32,357 nucleotides of DNA from Thermoplasmatota archaeon (GCA_016930135.1 JAFGHM010000061.1:1-32357), one strand, 5' to 3'. Counted from the stretch's first letter, positions 7,433 through 14,402 are shown. The notes: generated by a model from the letters alone, not told the origin. Made by a program: numbers and translations.

Positions 7433-8302
7433 CTAACCAAAGTAGATACTTCCGAAGTTGTAGGTCCCTGACTCACTCTCGGCGACTAGCTCTATTGGCG
7501 AACTCCAGTCTACCTCATCCCCGCCTAGGCCTCTCTTGTAGTGAACCCAGTGCTCATTTGCCGCCTCGACAACTCCCTCTTCCAAGACTTCCCTTTCGGT
7601 TTGGACTAGCACTATTCTGGCTGGACCGGGCTTGAAGACGAACCTAAGCCATCTGAGACCCCTGAGAGCATACTCTGAATCTTCCTTCATGGACATGACA
7701 TCTGCGACTGTTGCGATGGGGACAGTCCGAACGAGGACTCTGACATCCTCAACCACAGGGTCCCACGGATAGGATGACCCCTCAAGCACAGCATCAAAAC
7801 GTATCTCCTCTCCTGTCTTCCTCTTGACTCTGAAATCTCTACGGAGGTACTTAGGTCTGTTTTCGAAGTAGTACCCGAACCTGTCATCGCTCTGTGCGAG
7901 ATATTTCAGATACCTGTCCAGGACATTGCTTCCCTGAGGAATCGCCGGATTTGGCTGCCAATTCTTGGCCCTGGCAACTGCGCTCGCGAGGACTCTGTAT
8001 TCGTCTAAGAACGGCTTCTCCCGGCGAGCGTACCCACTTGCGATTACAGAAGCGAATATCACCAACAGTCCCAAGATGACGACCGCGAGGTCATAGTCAG
8101 TCAGCGCAACCCATACCATGAAGATGATAGTCAGAAGAGTAACCAGAATTCCCGCCCAGAAGGCATATGTCAGAACGTATCTTATTCGTCCGACTCTCCA
8201 CATCATCTCTTCGTTGAGTTCGAACACCACAGCAATCGGGTCGCTCGTGGCAACAATCTTGTCGAGGTCCCTATCCAGTATGCTTTCTTCCTCTGTCATC
8301 AT
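7433..8302 (-). CDS. Two-helix membrane protein with large cytosolic domain, unknown function
   Basis: A 289-residue protein. After about 40 polar residues, two adjacent membrane helices (around 41-62 and 66-88, including FWAGILVTLLTIIFMVWVAL) form a hairpin. About 200 residues follow on the same side as the N-terminus; they are beta-rich, with segments such as IRFDAVLEGSSYPWDPVVED and RFVFKPGPARIVLVQTERE. The paired ATGs at 8302/8299 are favoured because AATATAA (8324-8330) sits 28 nt upstream, giving a leaderless message; the frame upstream of them looks non-coding. No family was recognised. Confidence 0.65.
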   Translation of the reverse strand: MMTEEESILDRDLDKIVATSDPIAVVFELNEEMMWRVGRIRYVLTYAFWAGILVTLLTIIFMVWVALTDYDLAVVILGLLVIFASVIASGYARREKPFLDEYRVLASAVARAKNWQPNPAIPQGSNVLDRYLKYLAQSDDRFGYYFENRPKYLRRDFRVKRKTGEEIRFDAVLEGSSYPWDPVVEDVRVLVRTVPIATVADVMSMKEDSEYALRGLRWLRFVFKPGPARIVLVQTEREVLEEGVVEAANEHWVHYKRGLGGDEVDWSSPIELVAESESGTYNFGSIYFG

Positions 8303-8323
8303 CGTGCGCAAGGACGGAATGCC

Positions 8324-8330
8324 AATATAA
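8324..8330 (-). promoter_or_regulatory. TATA box, leaderless promoter of the membrane-protein gene
   Basis: TTATATT on the minus strand starts 28 nt before the ATG at 8302, the spacing expected when transcription begins at the start codon. Confidence 0.5.
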
Positions 8331-8383
8331 GGAAATGGTACACAGTTTACCCAAATCATGTAGGTATTTATTGTACGATTTAG

Positions 8384-8391
8384 ATAAATAT
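8384..8391 (+). promoter_or_regulatory. TATA box, leaderless promoter of the ParB operon
   Basis: An AT-rich box (within TTTAGATAAATATC) lies about 27-30 nt ahead of the ATG at 8415 and is divergent to the membrane-protein promoter 55 nt away. Confidence 0.5.
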
Positions 8392-8414
8392 CCGCCCATT
8401 CCCTGTCCCTACCC

Positions 8415-8765
8415 ATGCAAGGCTGCGAGGAACGGGACATGTCAGGTCGGAATGCCCGGAAAGAAAGGGCTCTCGGTCAAGTCACGCTACAGATTGTGCC
8501 CACGAGGCACTTTGAGAAAAGATTCCTCGAGCGAATCGGAGACTGGGTGCCGACCCCACGTCACGACAAGCCATTCTTCGAATCCGGCTTCCTAGTCAAG
8601 AGCTGGAAGCCGCACACCTACTACCTCGATGTCGAAGGCATAGGCAGGTACGTGTTGGCCGAGAACGGAACCGACGTGATAGGAATCACGGTGCTCCCGC
8701 TGCTCCACTGCCATTCTGATGTTGGCCCGCACCAAGCGCGCATGTTCTTCGTTTTAGGAGGATGA
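8415..8765 (+). CDS. Hypothetical 116-residue protein coupled to parB
   Basis: A small alpha/beta protein. Its body (TLQIVPTRHFEKRFLERIGDW, later YYLDVEGIGRYVLAENGTD and VIGITVLPL) weakly recalls small RelE/DUF4258-like folds, but I could not assign a family. The ATG at 8415 suits a leaderless start; a second ATG at 8439 is possible. Its TGA overlaps the parB start as ATGA (8762-8765), so translation of the two is coupled. It could be a regulator or toxin-like partner of the ParB unit, but nothing in the sequence proves this. Confidence 0.6.
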   Translation: MQGCEERDMSGRNARKERALGQVTLQIVPTRHFEKRFLERIGDWVPTPRHDKPFFESGFLVKSWKPHTYYLDVEGIGRYVLAENGTDVIGITVLPLLHCHSDVGPHQARMFFVLGG

Positions 8766-9781
8766 AATCAATGCCAAAGAACCTGCTACTACGCTTTGTA
8801 CCACTTGGGAAGCTAAGGAAGAACCCGTTCAATCCGCGAAGGACTTTCGACCCTTCTGGAGAAGACGCACTAAGACTCGAAGATATGGCCCAACATATCA
8901 AGAAAGATGGGATTCTGCTGCCTGTTGTCGTCCGCCCCTGGAATGGAGGATACCAGATGGCCGCCGGTGAGAGGAGGCGAATGGCTGCCGAATTGGCAGG
9001 CCTGAAGCAGATTCCTGCAGTCGTCAGGAGGATGGACGACGAAACAATGCGTCGCTATGCAGTCGTTGAGAACGTCCACAGACTTGACCTTACGGACCGC
9101 GAATTGGAGGACGCTATTGGTCGCATCTGGGAACAGGATTACGAGTCGAATGAGCAGTTATCGCAAATGGCTAGCGACCTCGGGATGAACCCAACAAGAC
9201 TCCGTCGGATTCTCATGGCCTACAAAGGACGAAGAGAGAAGCCCAGCGTGGCCAGGCCAGATTTGCCCACTCGTGATGCCGCGATGCTTACAGCACTTGC
9301 CAAGGAAGCCCCAAAAGAAGCGCGACAACTTGCTGAGGCGCGTGCAAAGGGTGCGCTTGAGTCTCGTGAGCTGGACGAGACTGTGGCGATTGTGAGAGCG
9401 GCTCCGAAGGAGCGAAGGCCCGACATTCTCGAACAGGTGAGGCGCGCAACAAAGGTGAAGGTGAAGGCTCGCCGTGAACTCGAACAGACGCTTAGAGAAT
9501 CTGACCGCTACGCAAGAGAGGGTCCGAAGCTAGAGTGGCGCAGGATGCTCAGCGCGGATGAGCGGCTCTTCAACCGCGTCGTTGAACTGCGTGCTGGAAT
9601 CGAGAAGTTCGACATGACCTATCTCGAACTCTTCCAGACCTTGGACCAGAGACTGAAGGCTGTGAAGATACTGGAAGCCGTCCGAGACAACATCGACCGC
9701 ACTCTTACTCTTGCCAGAAAGGCCGAGCCTAGATGGAGGAAGGAATGGACCGAACGTCGAGCAGAACTAGAAGAAGCATAG
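8762..9781 (+). CDS. parB: ParB/Spo0J-family partition protein
   Basis: A 339-residue ParB-like protein. The N-terminal CTP-binding domain has KNPFNPRRTF (box I), GERRRMAAELAG (residues 69-80, box II) and VVENVHRLDLTDRELEDAI (box III). A helix-turn-helix covers about 128-155 (SNEQLSQMASDLGMNPTRL). The C-terminal half is charged and helical with a likely dimerisation coiled coil. ParB proteins clamp DNA at a centromere and normally work with the ATPase ParA; no ParA or Walker-type partner is seen in the element. The start overlaps the preceding stop (ATGA), with GGAGG just upstream. A transcription-regulator role is the main alternative. Confidence 0.88.
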   Translation: MKSMPKNLLLRFVPLGKLRKNPFNPRRTFDPSGEDALRLEDMAQHIKKDGILLPVVVRPWNGGYQMAAGERRRMAAELAGLKQIPAVVRRMDDETMRRYAVVENVHRLDLTDRELEDAIGRIWEQDYESNEQLSQMASDLGMNPTRLRRILMAYKGRREKPSVARPDLPTRDAAMLTALAKEAPKEARQLAEARAKGALESRELDETVAIVRAAPKERRPDILEQVRRATKVKVKARRELEQTLRESDRYAREGPKLEWRRMLSADERLFNRVVELRAGIEKFDMTYLELFQTLDQRLKAVKILEAVRDNIDRTLTLARKAEPRWRKEWTERRAELEEA

Positions 9782-10581
9782 GTCAACAACCGCTTGACGC
9801 TGACGTCCAGTCCTTAAGAGGATGGTTGCGCCGTCGGGGTTGGCAGGGGCCGCGTGGCCCAGTCCAGCGGGCGCTACGAGACGCACTTAGACGATTCAAG
9901 GAAGCGGACAAGGACACCTTCACCCTACGCGAGCTGATGGCAGAGGCCGGCCTCGACTACGACAGCAAGTCCGACTACATCGCTGCCCTACAGTTCATGT
10001 CTCGAATGCGTGCTACTGTCACAGACTTCTCTACATGGTTCTGGATGCAGCCACAATACAAGAAGTGTGTTGATGACGGGCTCACTGACAAGAGGGTCTT
10101 CAAGAAGCTGGTAACAGTAATGACAAGCTACGAGATATTCCCTGTCTACTTCGATGCCAATTCAGATAGCTATCGGCTGTTGACTCTGGAGGGATGGGCG
10201 TATCTCGCTCGTAGAAGAGCGTTGGCAATGCGAAACGAGATTGTTCGACGCGTGGAGGAACTCAACATAATGCAGCGCGAATTTCCGATGCTCAGGGAAT
10301 TGTATCCGGCGCCAGCACTACCTACGGATGGCCAATTCATCCAGTTACCTGAGACTACAGGTGTCATATGCCAAGAATGCGGTGTGGCCTTCACGGACGA
10401 GAATTCTCTCAGCGTTCATATGAAACGCCGTCATCCTGAAGTCAAATCATCGCCTGACAAGTCTGACCCGCCGCCGGATTGTCCCTTGTGCAGAGTCCCC
10501 CTCAGTGAAATGGAAGCTGGAGACTACCAATGTCGCGAATGCAGACAGATATTCAGCAGGGATGAAATGAATGCCGAGTAA
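9745..10581 (+). CDS. Helical DNA-binding-like protein with C2H2 zinc finger and zinc ribbon
   Basis: A 278-residue protein. The N-terminal 150 residues are helical with a probable winged helix (DTFTLRELMAEAGLDYDS). Residues 209-230 are a classical C2H2 finger: CQEC, 12 residues, H, 4 residues, H (VHMKRRHP). A four-cysteine ribbon follows (CPLC and CREC, residues 246-266). The start overlaps the end of parB by 37 nt; the ATG at 9745 has GGAGG 5 nt before it. Third gene of the ParB operon, it could be the DNA adaptor or regulator of that unit, comparable in place, not in sequence, to the AspA adaptor of the archaeal pNOB8 system. Confidence 0.72.
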   Translation: MDRTSSRTRRSIGQQPLDADVQSLRGWLRRRGWQGPRGPVQRALRDALRRFKEADKDTFTLRELMAEAGLDYDSKSDYIAALQFMSRMRATVTDFSTWFWMQPQYKKCVDDGLTDKRVFKKLVTVMTSYEIFPVYFDANSDSYRLLTLEGWAYLARRRALAMRNEIVRRVEELNIMQREFPMLRELYPAPALPTDGQFIQLPETTGVICQECGVAFTDENSLSVHMKRRHPEVKSSPDKSDPPPDCPLCRVPLSEMEAGDYQCRECRQIFSRDEMNAE

Positions 10582-10697
10582 GCTGTGCTTCTGACCAGCA
10601 GCTCCCTGACCGGCTTGCCCTCGCTGTCTACCGGCACCAGGACCACGGCAGGACCGAGGGAGTAGGAGATAATCTCATTTTCGGCCGCGTGTAGCAT
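10524..10697 (-). CDS. Possible 57-residue protein, leaderless
   Basis: The minus-strand frame from the ATG at 10697 begins MLHAAENEIISYSLGPAVVL and reads like a small beta-strand protein until about residue 40. It then runs antiparallel into the 3' end of the zinc-finger gene. A TTAAGAAA box about 25 nt upstream would suit a leaderless start. The last 18 residues may be read-through of an older, shortened gene. No family was recognised. Confidence 0.3.
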   Translation of the reverse strand: MLHAAENEIISYSLGPAVVLVPVDSEGKPVRELLVRSTAYSAFISSLLNICLHSRHW

Positions 10698-10802
10698 GAC
10701 TGCCGGTGACAGAGTTTCTTAACCCCCTACCACCATTCGGGGGCGGGGGACTCGACCGTTGTGGGATAGGCTCGTTCGTGAAGGCACTGAGCGAGGGAGA
10801 GG

Positions 10803-11021
10803 ATGAGCAAGAGGGACAAGCTGCAGAGGCACGTGGTTTCTGACCCAAACCACTTCTGGAGCGTTAGGATTGTGTTCTTCGTGGGGTTGGTGGCGTTCCT
10901 CAATGGTGTCGGCTTCATGTACGTGTCGAAAGACTACTGCCACCCATTCTTTGTTATTCTGGCTCTGGGGGGGTTTATCACGATGTGGCTATGTACGAAA
11001 GACCCTTCGTGGAAGAAGTGA
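10803..11021 (+). CDS. Small two-span membrane protein (72 residues)
   Basis: A basic N-terminus (MSKRDKLQRH) precedes two hydrophobic helices (VRIVFFVGLVAFLNGVGF and HPFFVILALGGFITMWLC), and the tail is DPSWKK. GGGAGAGG stands just before the ATG. The function is unknown. It lies between the ParB operon and an HNH gene on the same strand. Confidence 0.6.
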   Translation: MSKRDKLQRHVVSDPNHFWSVRIVFFVGLVAFLNGVGFMYVSKDYCHPFFVILALGGFITMWLCTKDPSWKK

Positions 11022-11127
11022 GGTTGTGAAGTGAATGTAGTACGGGTGAGCTGACAGGGTACCGGAGGAAGAATCCATCTATGAGAGATTTGATACTTCC
11101 GCCTGAGTGTGAAGAAGGAAGGTATGG

Positions 11128-11283
11128 TTGAGGGACGATGGAAGATGCAAACGGTGCGGCAGCCGACAGAATCTCGAGTTCGACCACATCATCCCAGTGA
11201 CCAAGGGCGGTGGCAACACAGAGAACAACATTGAGCTGCTCTGCAGGTCGTGTAACGCGAAAAAGTCCAGCTCCATCAAGTGA
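11128..11283 (+). CDS. HNH nuclease domain, very short or frameshifted at the 5' end
   Basis: The 51-codon frame encodes a complete core HNH motif: RCKRCGS, LEFDHIIPV, GGGNTENNIELLC, RSCN. The two cysteine pairs bind structural zinc and the histidine and asparagine form the active site. The only start available in frame is TTG at 11128, because a TGA lies at 11110-11112. Another frame begins at ATG 11081, with GGAGG upstream, encodes MRDLILPPECEEGRYG and stops at 11129-11131, exactly where the HNH frame begins. A one-base shift would fuse them into a typical 65-70-residue HNH protein, so this may be a recent frameshift or a sequencing error. Confidence 0.6.
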   Translation: MRDDGRCKRCGSRQNLEFDHIIPVTKGGGNTENNIELLCRSCNAKKSSSIK

Positions 11284-11355
11284 CCCGTCAATCCTTGTCG
11301 AGGCTCACGGGCGGGTGAATCGGAGTGCAGGCTTAAGTACATCTACGGGGCCATG

Positions 11356-11760
11356 CTAGGTGAGTCCGACATCCTTGCGCAGCTTCTCAGCACCTGAGGA
11401 ATCGTCTCGACGCTCCATCCGCTCGGCAATCAGTTCCGTCTTATGTCTCAGTTCCTTCATGCAGGTGCCGCACACATCTGCCTTGTTGTTCTTGAGCATC
11501 TCTGTGTCAGAAGCTATGCCCCACTCCTTTTCCTCTTGAGACGAATCTGTCTCTGCTTCTTTCATTCTCTTCGTACGTGCTTCGCGCACCAATTCATCCT
11601 CTCGGCTAGGATAGACCCTCACAAGAGCTGAATAGAGGATTCTCTGCCCTTGGCTGTCGATGAAGCAGCGCTCGTGGAAGGGCTTTTCGCACACAACACA
11701 AGTGGTAGAGGAGTCTCCCCAACCTATCCTCTTCTCGCAGTACGTACACTTCTTCGCCAT
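11356..11760 (-). CDS. Zinc-finger protein with charged coiled-coil tail (134 residues)
   Basis: The N-terminus has a paired-cysteine treble clef: CTYCEKR, CVVCEKPFHERCF, resembling RING/PHD-like cross-braced fingers. A long charged helix follows (REDELVREARTKRMKEAETD), and a third CxxC (DVCGTCMKEL) lies near residue 98. The ATG at 11760 starts right at the zinc domain. It is convergent with the HNH gene. Such fingers serve in protein or nucleic-acid binding; no specific role can be given. Confidence 0.65.
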   Translation of the reverse strand: MAKKCTYCEKRIGWGDSSTTCVVCEKPFHERCFIDSQGQRILYSALVRVYPSREDELVREARTKRMKEAETDSSQEEKEWGIASDTEMLKNNKADVCGTCMKELRHKTELIAERMERRDDSSGAEKLRKDVGLT

Positions 11761-11867
11761 CTTCCCGTTCGGCTAAGCCCTGAGGGCATGATAAGCCTTT
11801 CCCGAGAATCGAGGCAGAGCAGGTCATCCCGGCGTTCGACGGGGCCATGCTGCTTCCCCTCGTGCTT

Positions 11868-12216
11868 GCGGTTACCTTGCTTCTGGTCGCGGTAACCGTG
11901 CGACTGAGGGCCAAGAAGGGGTAGGATGCGACCAGAGAGCCTTTGTCGGGGCTACGGAGCCTGTGTGCAAGGTTACCGTGCTTCCTCGAACTCCTGAATC
12001 GCCCTGATTCTCTCCTTGGTTGGGGGATGAATACCTCCACCGATGAACCACATGATTCGATAGGACAAGGATGTCCTGTCGCGTGTTCATGTTCTGTGGA
12101 TGTGTCCTTAGAACCTATCCACTGCGCGGTTACCTTCGGTTACCCTTCGGAAGGCTGGCTAGAGGCCATTTCCATGCCCTGAAGAGCATGTCGTGCGTCC
12201 AATGCAAGGTAACCGC
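11868..12216. repeat. Cluster of GGTTACC/GGTAACC heptamers (iteron-like)
   Basis: Heptamers occur at 11870-11876, 11891-11897 (inverted), 11971-11977, 12128-12134, 12138-12144 and 12208-12214 (inverted). CGGTTACC at 11869-11876 and GGTAACCG at 11891-11898 form an 8-bp inverted repeat with a 14-nt loop. GCGGTTACCTT (12126-12136) and AAGGTAACCGC (12206-12216) form a perfect 11-bp inverted repeat. Elsewhere in the window the heptamer occurs only singly (for example 2244 and 19198). Confidence 0.7.
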
Positions 12217-12225
12217 GTCTCTAGG
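12126..12225 (+). repeat. Duplicated ~100-bp unit, copy 1
   Basis: This unit aligns with 14781-14877 in the same orientation, with roughly four of five bases matching by eye. Shared blocks are GTTACCTTCGGTTACCCTT, GCTAGAGG, TCCATGC, GTGCGTCCA and TGCAAGGT. Both copies begin and end with the GGTTACC-type heptamers. Confidence 0.75.
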
Positions 12226-12408
12226 GGCCTCTCACGACTCGACAGGCTCACGGGTCGTAACGCAGCCACCCGCTCGAAGTACAGTAGAGCCAACATGCCC
12301 TTCCGAGTGTCAGCACGAAGTCCGTTGATGAAACCCCGGCAATATAGCTTGCAAGCGTTCCTGTAGCCGAATCGTATGATACGACAACCAGGATGTCTTG
12401 TAGAAGAG

Positions 12409-12427
12409 ACCTCTATGTTGAAGTGTC
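12409..12427 (+). repeat. 19-bp direct repeat, copy 1
   Basis: ACCTCTATGTTGAAGTGTC is identical at 12409-12427 and 13861-13879. Weaker similarity continues about 25 nt further (CGCG, then CATAGCATC versus CATAACATC). The two copies flank the Nmad3-like gene and the four-helix membrane gene. Confidence 0.7.
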
Positions 12428-12495
12428 CGCGCGCCTCGACATAGCATCAACGGTGTGAGGGAGCATGAGACTCGAAAGAGAGAGACCATGGACAG

Positions 12496-13230
12496 TCAAC
12501 GATGTCCCTCTATGCGCTCTTCCAGAATGCGTATCCTCGACGCGTCTTTGATGAGGCGACATGCTCTTGTGTTACTGCCTACGAAGGATATGTCTGTCAT
12601 GCCTTTGCGCTTCTTGAGGCGGCTTCCGTCGGCTGCTAGCAGCACTTGGCTCATCAGCTCTCCATTGAATGGAACAGCGTGAATGAAGCGACTCGATTCG
12701 CTGGAGCCGACAAAGACCCAGAAATTGTGAGGCTCGAGGTAAGGATTGAGCTTCCAGCGCAACACGTGCGCATTCATTCTCACAGTCGCGGCAAGGTCTG
12801 GGTTGGCAACGATATCAGATTTCTTGACAACCTTATCAACCACAAGTTTCCCAATGAGATAGAAGCCTGCTGAACCCCAGCCCTTGTTCTCGTTCCATTC
12901 AACCAGTCTTGCGAGGAAGAAAAGGCTGTCTCCCCCGGCCAGCTTCCGCAGATTCGCAGCCCTTGAGTTGTTCTCAGGGATATCGCCATATGTGAAGGTC
13001 TCAAACTCAGGGTCGTTGTGCATAGCCTGGTCCAGATAGTTCTGCGGGATGAAGTCCTCAGGCGGTCGGGTGGACAGGCGTCTGAAGGACGAGTACCTTG
13101 GCAGACCGTCGACGTAGCCTTCGGATATTGGGACGAACTCGAACGTGCGGTCACCGAATAGTGGGCTTCTGAGAGCTCCGTGTGATAGGTTCGCACCAAC
13201 ATTGATGATTGCGGCCTGATGAAAAGCCAT
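12496..13230 (-). CDS. Nmad3-like protein (nucleotide-modification-associated domain)
   Basis: A 244-residue protein resembling 'nucleotide modification associated domain 3'. Matching parts are HNDPEFETFTYGDIPENN (about 71-88), KLAGGDSLFFLARLVEW (about 96-112), GFYLIGKLVVD (about 121-131), NAHVLRW and FWVFVGSSESSRFIHAVPF (about 168-186). Nmad proteins were named from gene neighbourhoods with DNA-base modification enzymes in phages and defence regions; their reaction is not established. No base modifier was found beside it. It is the only minus-strand gene of the cassette, divergent from the membrane gene at 13412. Assignment is by memory of the motif pattern. Confidence 0.6.
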   Translation of the reverse strand: MAFHQAAIINVGANLSHGALRSPLFGDRTFEFVPISEGYVDGLPRYSSFRRLSTRPPEDFIPQNYLDQAMHNDPEFETFTYGDIPENNSRAANLRKLAGGDSLFFLARLVEWNENKGWGSAGFYLIGKLVVDKVVKKSDIVANPDLAATVRMNAHVLRWKLNPYLEPHNFWVFVGSSESSRFIHAVPFNGELMSQVLLAADGSRLKKRKGMTDISFVGSNTRACRLIKDASRIRILEERIEGHR

Positions 13231-13368
13231 ATTCTCTCAACGAGTATGCTCCTGGGGGGTTATGATGTTTTGCGGATGGCCCTTCGAGAGCCCTCGATTT
13301 TGAAATGCCCATGGCTGCTCGTCTGAGGTCCCGCTGGCCATGACATCACCGTAGGACCACTTCAGCAC

Positions 13369-13396
13369 AACATCCATAGGGAAGGAAGGACGATTC
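13369..13396 (+). promoter_or_regulatory. Conserved upstream element, copy 1
   Basis: AACATCCATAGGG, then a purine stretch and CGATTC, 43 nt before the ATG at 13412. The same layout recurs at 14403-14431, and the first ten bases recur at 13896-13905, each time 34-43 nt ahead of a start codon. It may be a promoter or operator shared by the three genes. Confidence 0.55.
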
Positions 13397-13411
13397 TGGC
13401 CAGGGGAAGAC

Positions 13412-13861
13412 ATGGCAAAGCATCGAGTCAACATATTGTGTTGGGTGGGCGCAGTCATCGGCTTGGCTGCAATATTCTCAACCTGGGTCAAAATCGGCTA
13501 CCTATTCTGGGGAACTGAACTGAATCTAATCGATGTCTTGAACCATGCTGAGGATTCACTTCTCGTAGCTGGATGCTGGTTGTTTCTTGCAGGGACTCTG
13601 ATAGCATTTCTATCTCCAGAGGGCGGAACCCTTCAATTAGCTGGTGTTGTCCTATTTACCTCATGGTTTGTTGGTGAAACCGACAAGATGCCCTCAGGAG
13701 CTGGGCCTTACATGGGACTTGCTTCTGCTGTCCTTGTCATGGCAAGCTTTGCAGTGCCATTGGGAATTGGATATGGCGGAAGGAAGGTTAGGCTCAGAGA
13801 GAGATTCCTTGCCATTGGTTCGATACCAGAGTCTGTCGATTCCCCAACACCCGAAGAATGA
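13412..13861 (+). CDS. Four-helix membrane protein (149 residues)
   Basis: Four hydrophobic segments are clear: WVGAVIGLAAIFSTWVKIGY, LLVAGCWLFLAGTLIAFL, LQLAGVVLFTSWFVG and GLASAVLVMASFAVPLGIGY. A cytosolic basic/acidic tail follows (RKVRLRERF to PEE). GGGGAAG precedes the ATG. The family was not recognised. Small polytopic proteins next to nucleotide-related proteins are common in phage-defence pairs, but no effector motif is visible. Confidence 0.65.
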   Translation: MAKHRVNILCWVGAVIGLAAIFSTWVKIGYLFWGTELNLIDVLNHAEDSLLVAGCWLFLAGTLIAFLSPEGGTLQLAGVVLFTSWFVGETDKMPSGAGPYMGLASAVLVMASFAVPLGIGYGGRKVRLRERFLAIGSIPESVDSPTPEE

Positions 13862-13879
13862 CCTCTATGTTGAAGTGTC
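13861..13879 (+). repeat. 19-bp direct repeat, copy 2
   Basis: Exact copy of 12409-12427. Its first base is the last base of the membrane-protein stop codon, and it lies just ahead of the second upstream element. Confidence 0.7.
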
Positions 13880-13895
13880 TCCGCGTCTTCATCAT

Positions 13896-13905
13896 AACAT
13901 CCATA
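13896..13905 (+). promoter_or_regulatory. Conserved upstream element, copy 2 (core only)
   Basis: AACATCCATA lies 41 nt before the ATG at 13937, preceded by CAT as at 14400. The GGG...CGATTC part of the other copies is absent here. Confidence 0.45.
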
Positions 13906-13936
13906 TCTGGCCTAGTCCAATCAGGAGAATGAGGAT

Positions 13937-14362
13937 ATGGCAATGAGATGTTGGAACTGTGGCATAGTGACAAGAGTTGGTACGGAGCTGTGTGATGCTT
14001 GCGAACGTGGTTTTCTTGCCGAAGCCGCGAAGCACCAGTCTTATACACTCGGGGAAATCATGGCGGAAATCAAGAAGCATGATATTGAGATGCGCGCCAT
14101 GTACGAGAACAACAAGGACAGATTCGGACATGCCACATTGGCTACGGCGATACTCTCTGGGCTAGTACTGGCCATTACGGGAATCGCAGGTGTAGCGACA
14201 ACCATTGAGGACTGGACGAAGCTAGGGGAATGGTTGACCTTTCAGTCAGCTTGGATTCTTGTTTGCGGCGGTGCAGCGATTCCCTTTGTGGTGGAAATGT
14301 ACTGGCTCTGGGCGCGGTGGAAACAGACCAAGACGGTAGCAGAGGGGCGTTGCATACCTTAG
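13937..14362 (+). CDS. Zinc-ribbon membrane protein (141 residues)
   Basis: The N-terminus has CWNCG and CDACERG, a four-cysteine zinc ribbon (residues about 5-25). A charged helical stretch (EIMAEIKKHDIEMRAMYENN) and two membrane helices follow (ATLATAILSGLVLAITGIAG; SAWILVCGGAAIPFVVEMYW). AGGAG precedes the ATG. The ribbon and the C-terminus should both face the cytoplasm. This zinc-sensor-plus-membrane layout occurs in many archaeal small proteins without known role. Confidence 0.65.
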   Translation: MAMRCWNCGIVTRVGTELCDACERGFLAEAAKHQSYTLGEIMAEIKKHDIEMRAMYENNKDRFGHATLATAILSGLVLAITGIAGVATTIEDWTKLGEWLTFQSAWILVCGGAAIPFVVEMYWLWARWKQTKTVAEGRCIP

Positions 14363-14402
14363 GACACATGATGGGTAAGCCCGAGACGGAGTTCCCTAGC
14401 AT

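Larger units (their letters stand above)
11761..12495. other. Gene-free repeat region of the element
   Basis: About 735 nt without a credible gene; the frames seen here on the plus strand are short, lack ribosome sites and follow the repeats. It holds six GGTTACC/GGTAACC heptamers, one copy of a duplicated ~100-bp unit, a perfect 10-bp palindrome GCTTGCAAGC (12347-12356), a near-palindrome TCGTATGATACGA (about 12371-12383) and one copy of a repeat shared with 13861. This composition fits an origin of replication, a centromere or a recombination region. Confidence 0.6.

Noticed and set aside
11868-12216. CRISPR-like array
   Set aside because: The heptamers are short, unevenly spaced and inverted; there are no uniform spacers and no cas genes.
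12071-12328. Similar short frames in the two copies of the duplicated unit (12071-12328 and 14800-15048)
   Set aside because: Their similarity (both read CVQCKVTAS) follows from the DNA repeat. The inverted heptamers and lack of ribosome sites favour a DNA-level function.
12347-12383. Palindromes GCTTGCAAGC and TCGTATGATACGA as a terminator
   Set aside because: There is no T-run after them and no gene ends nearby; they may be protein sites but cannot be called terminators.
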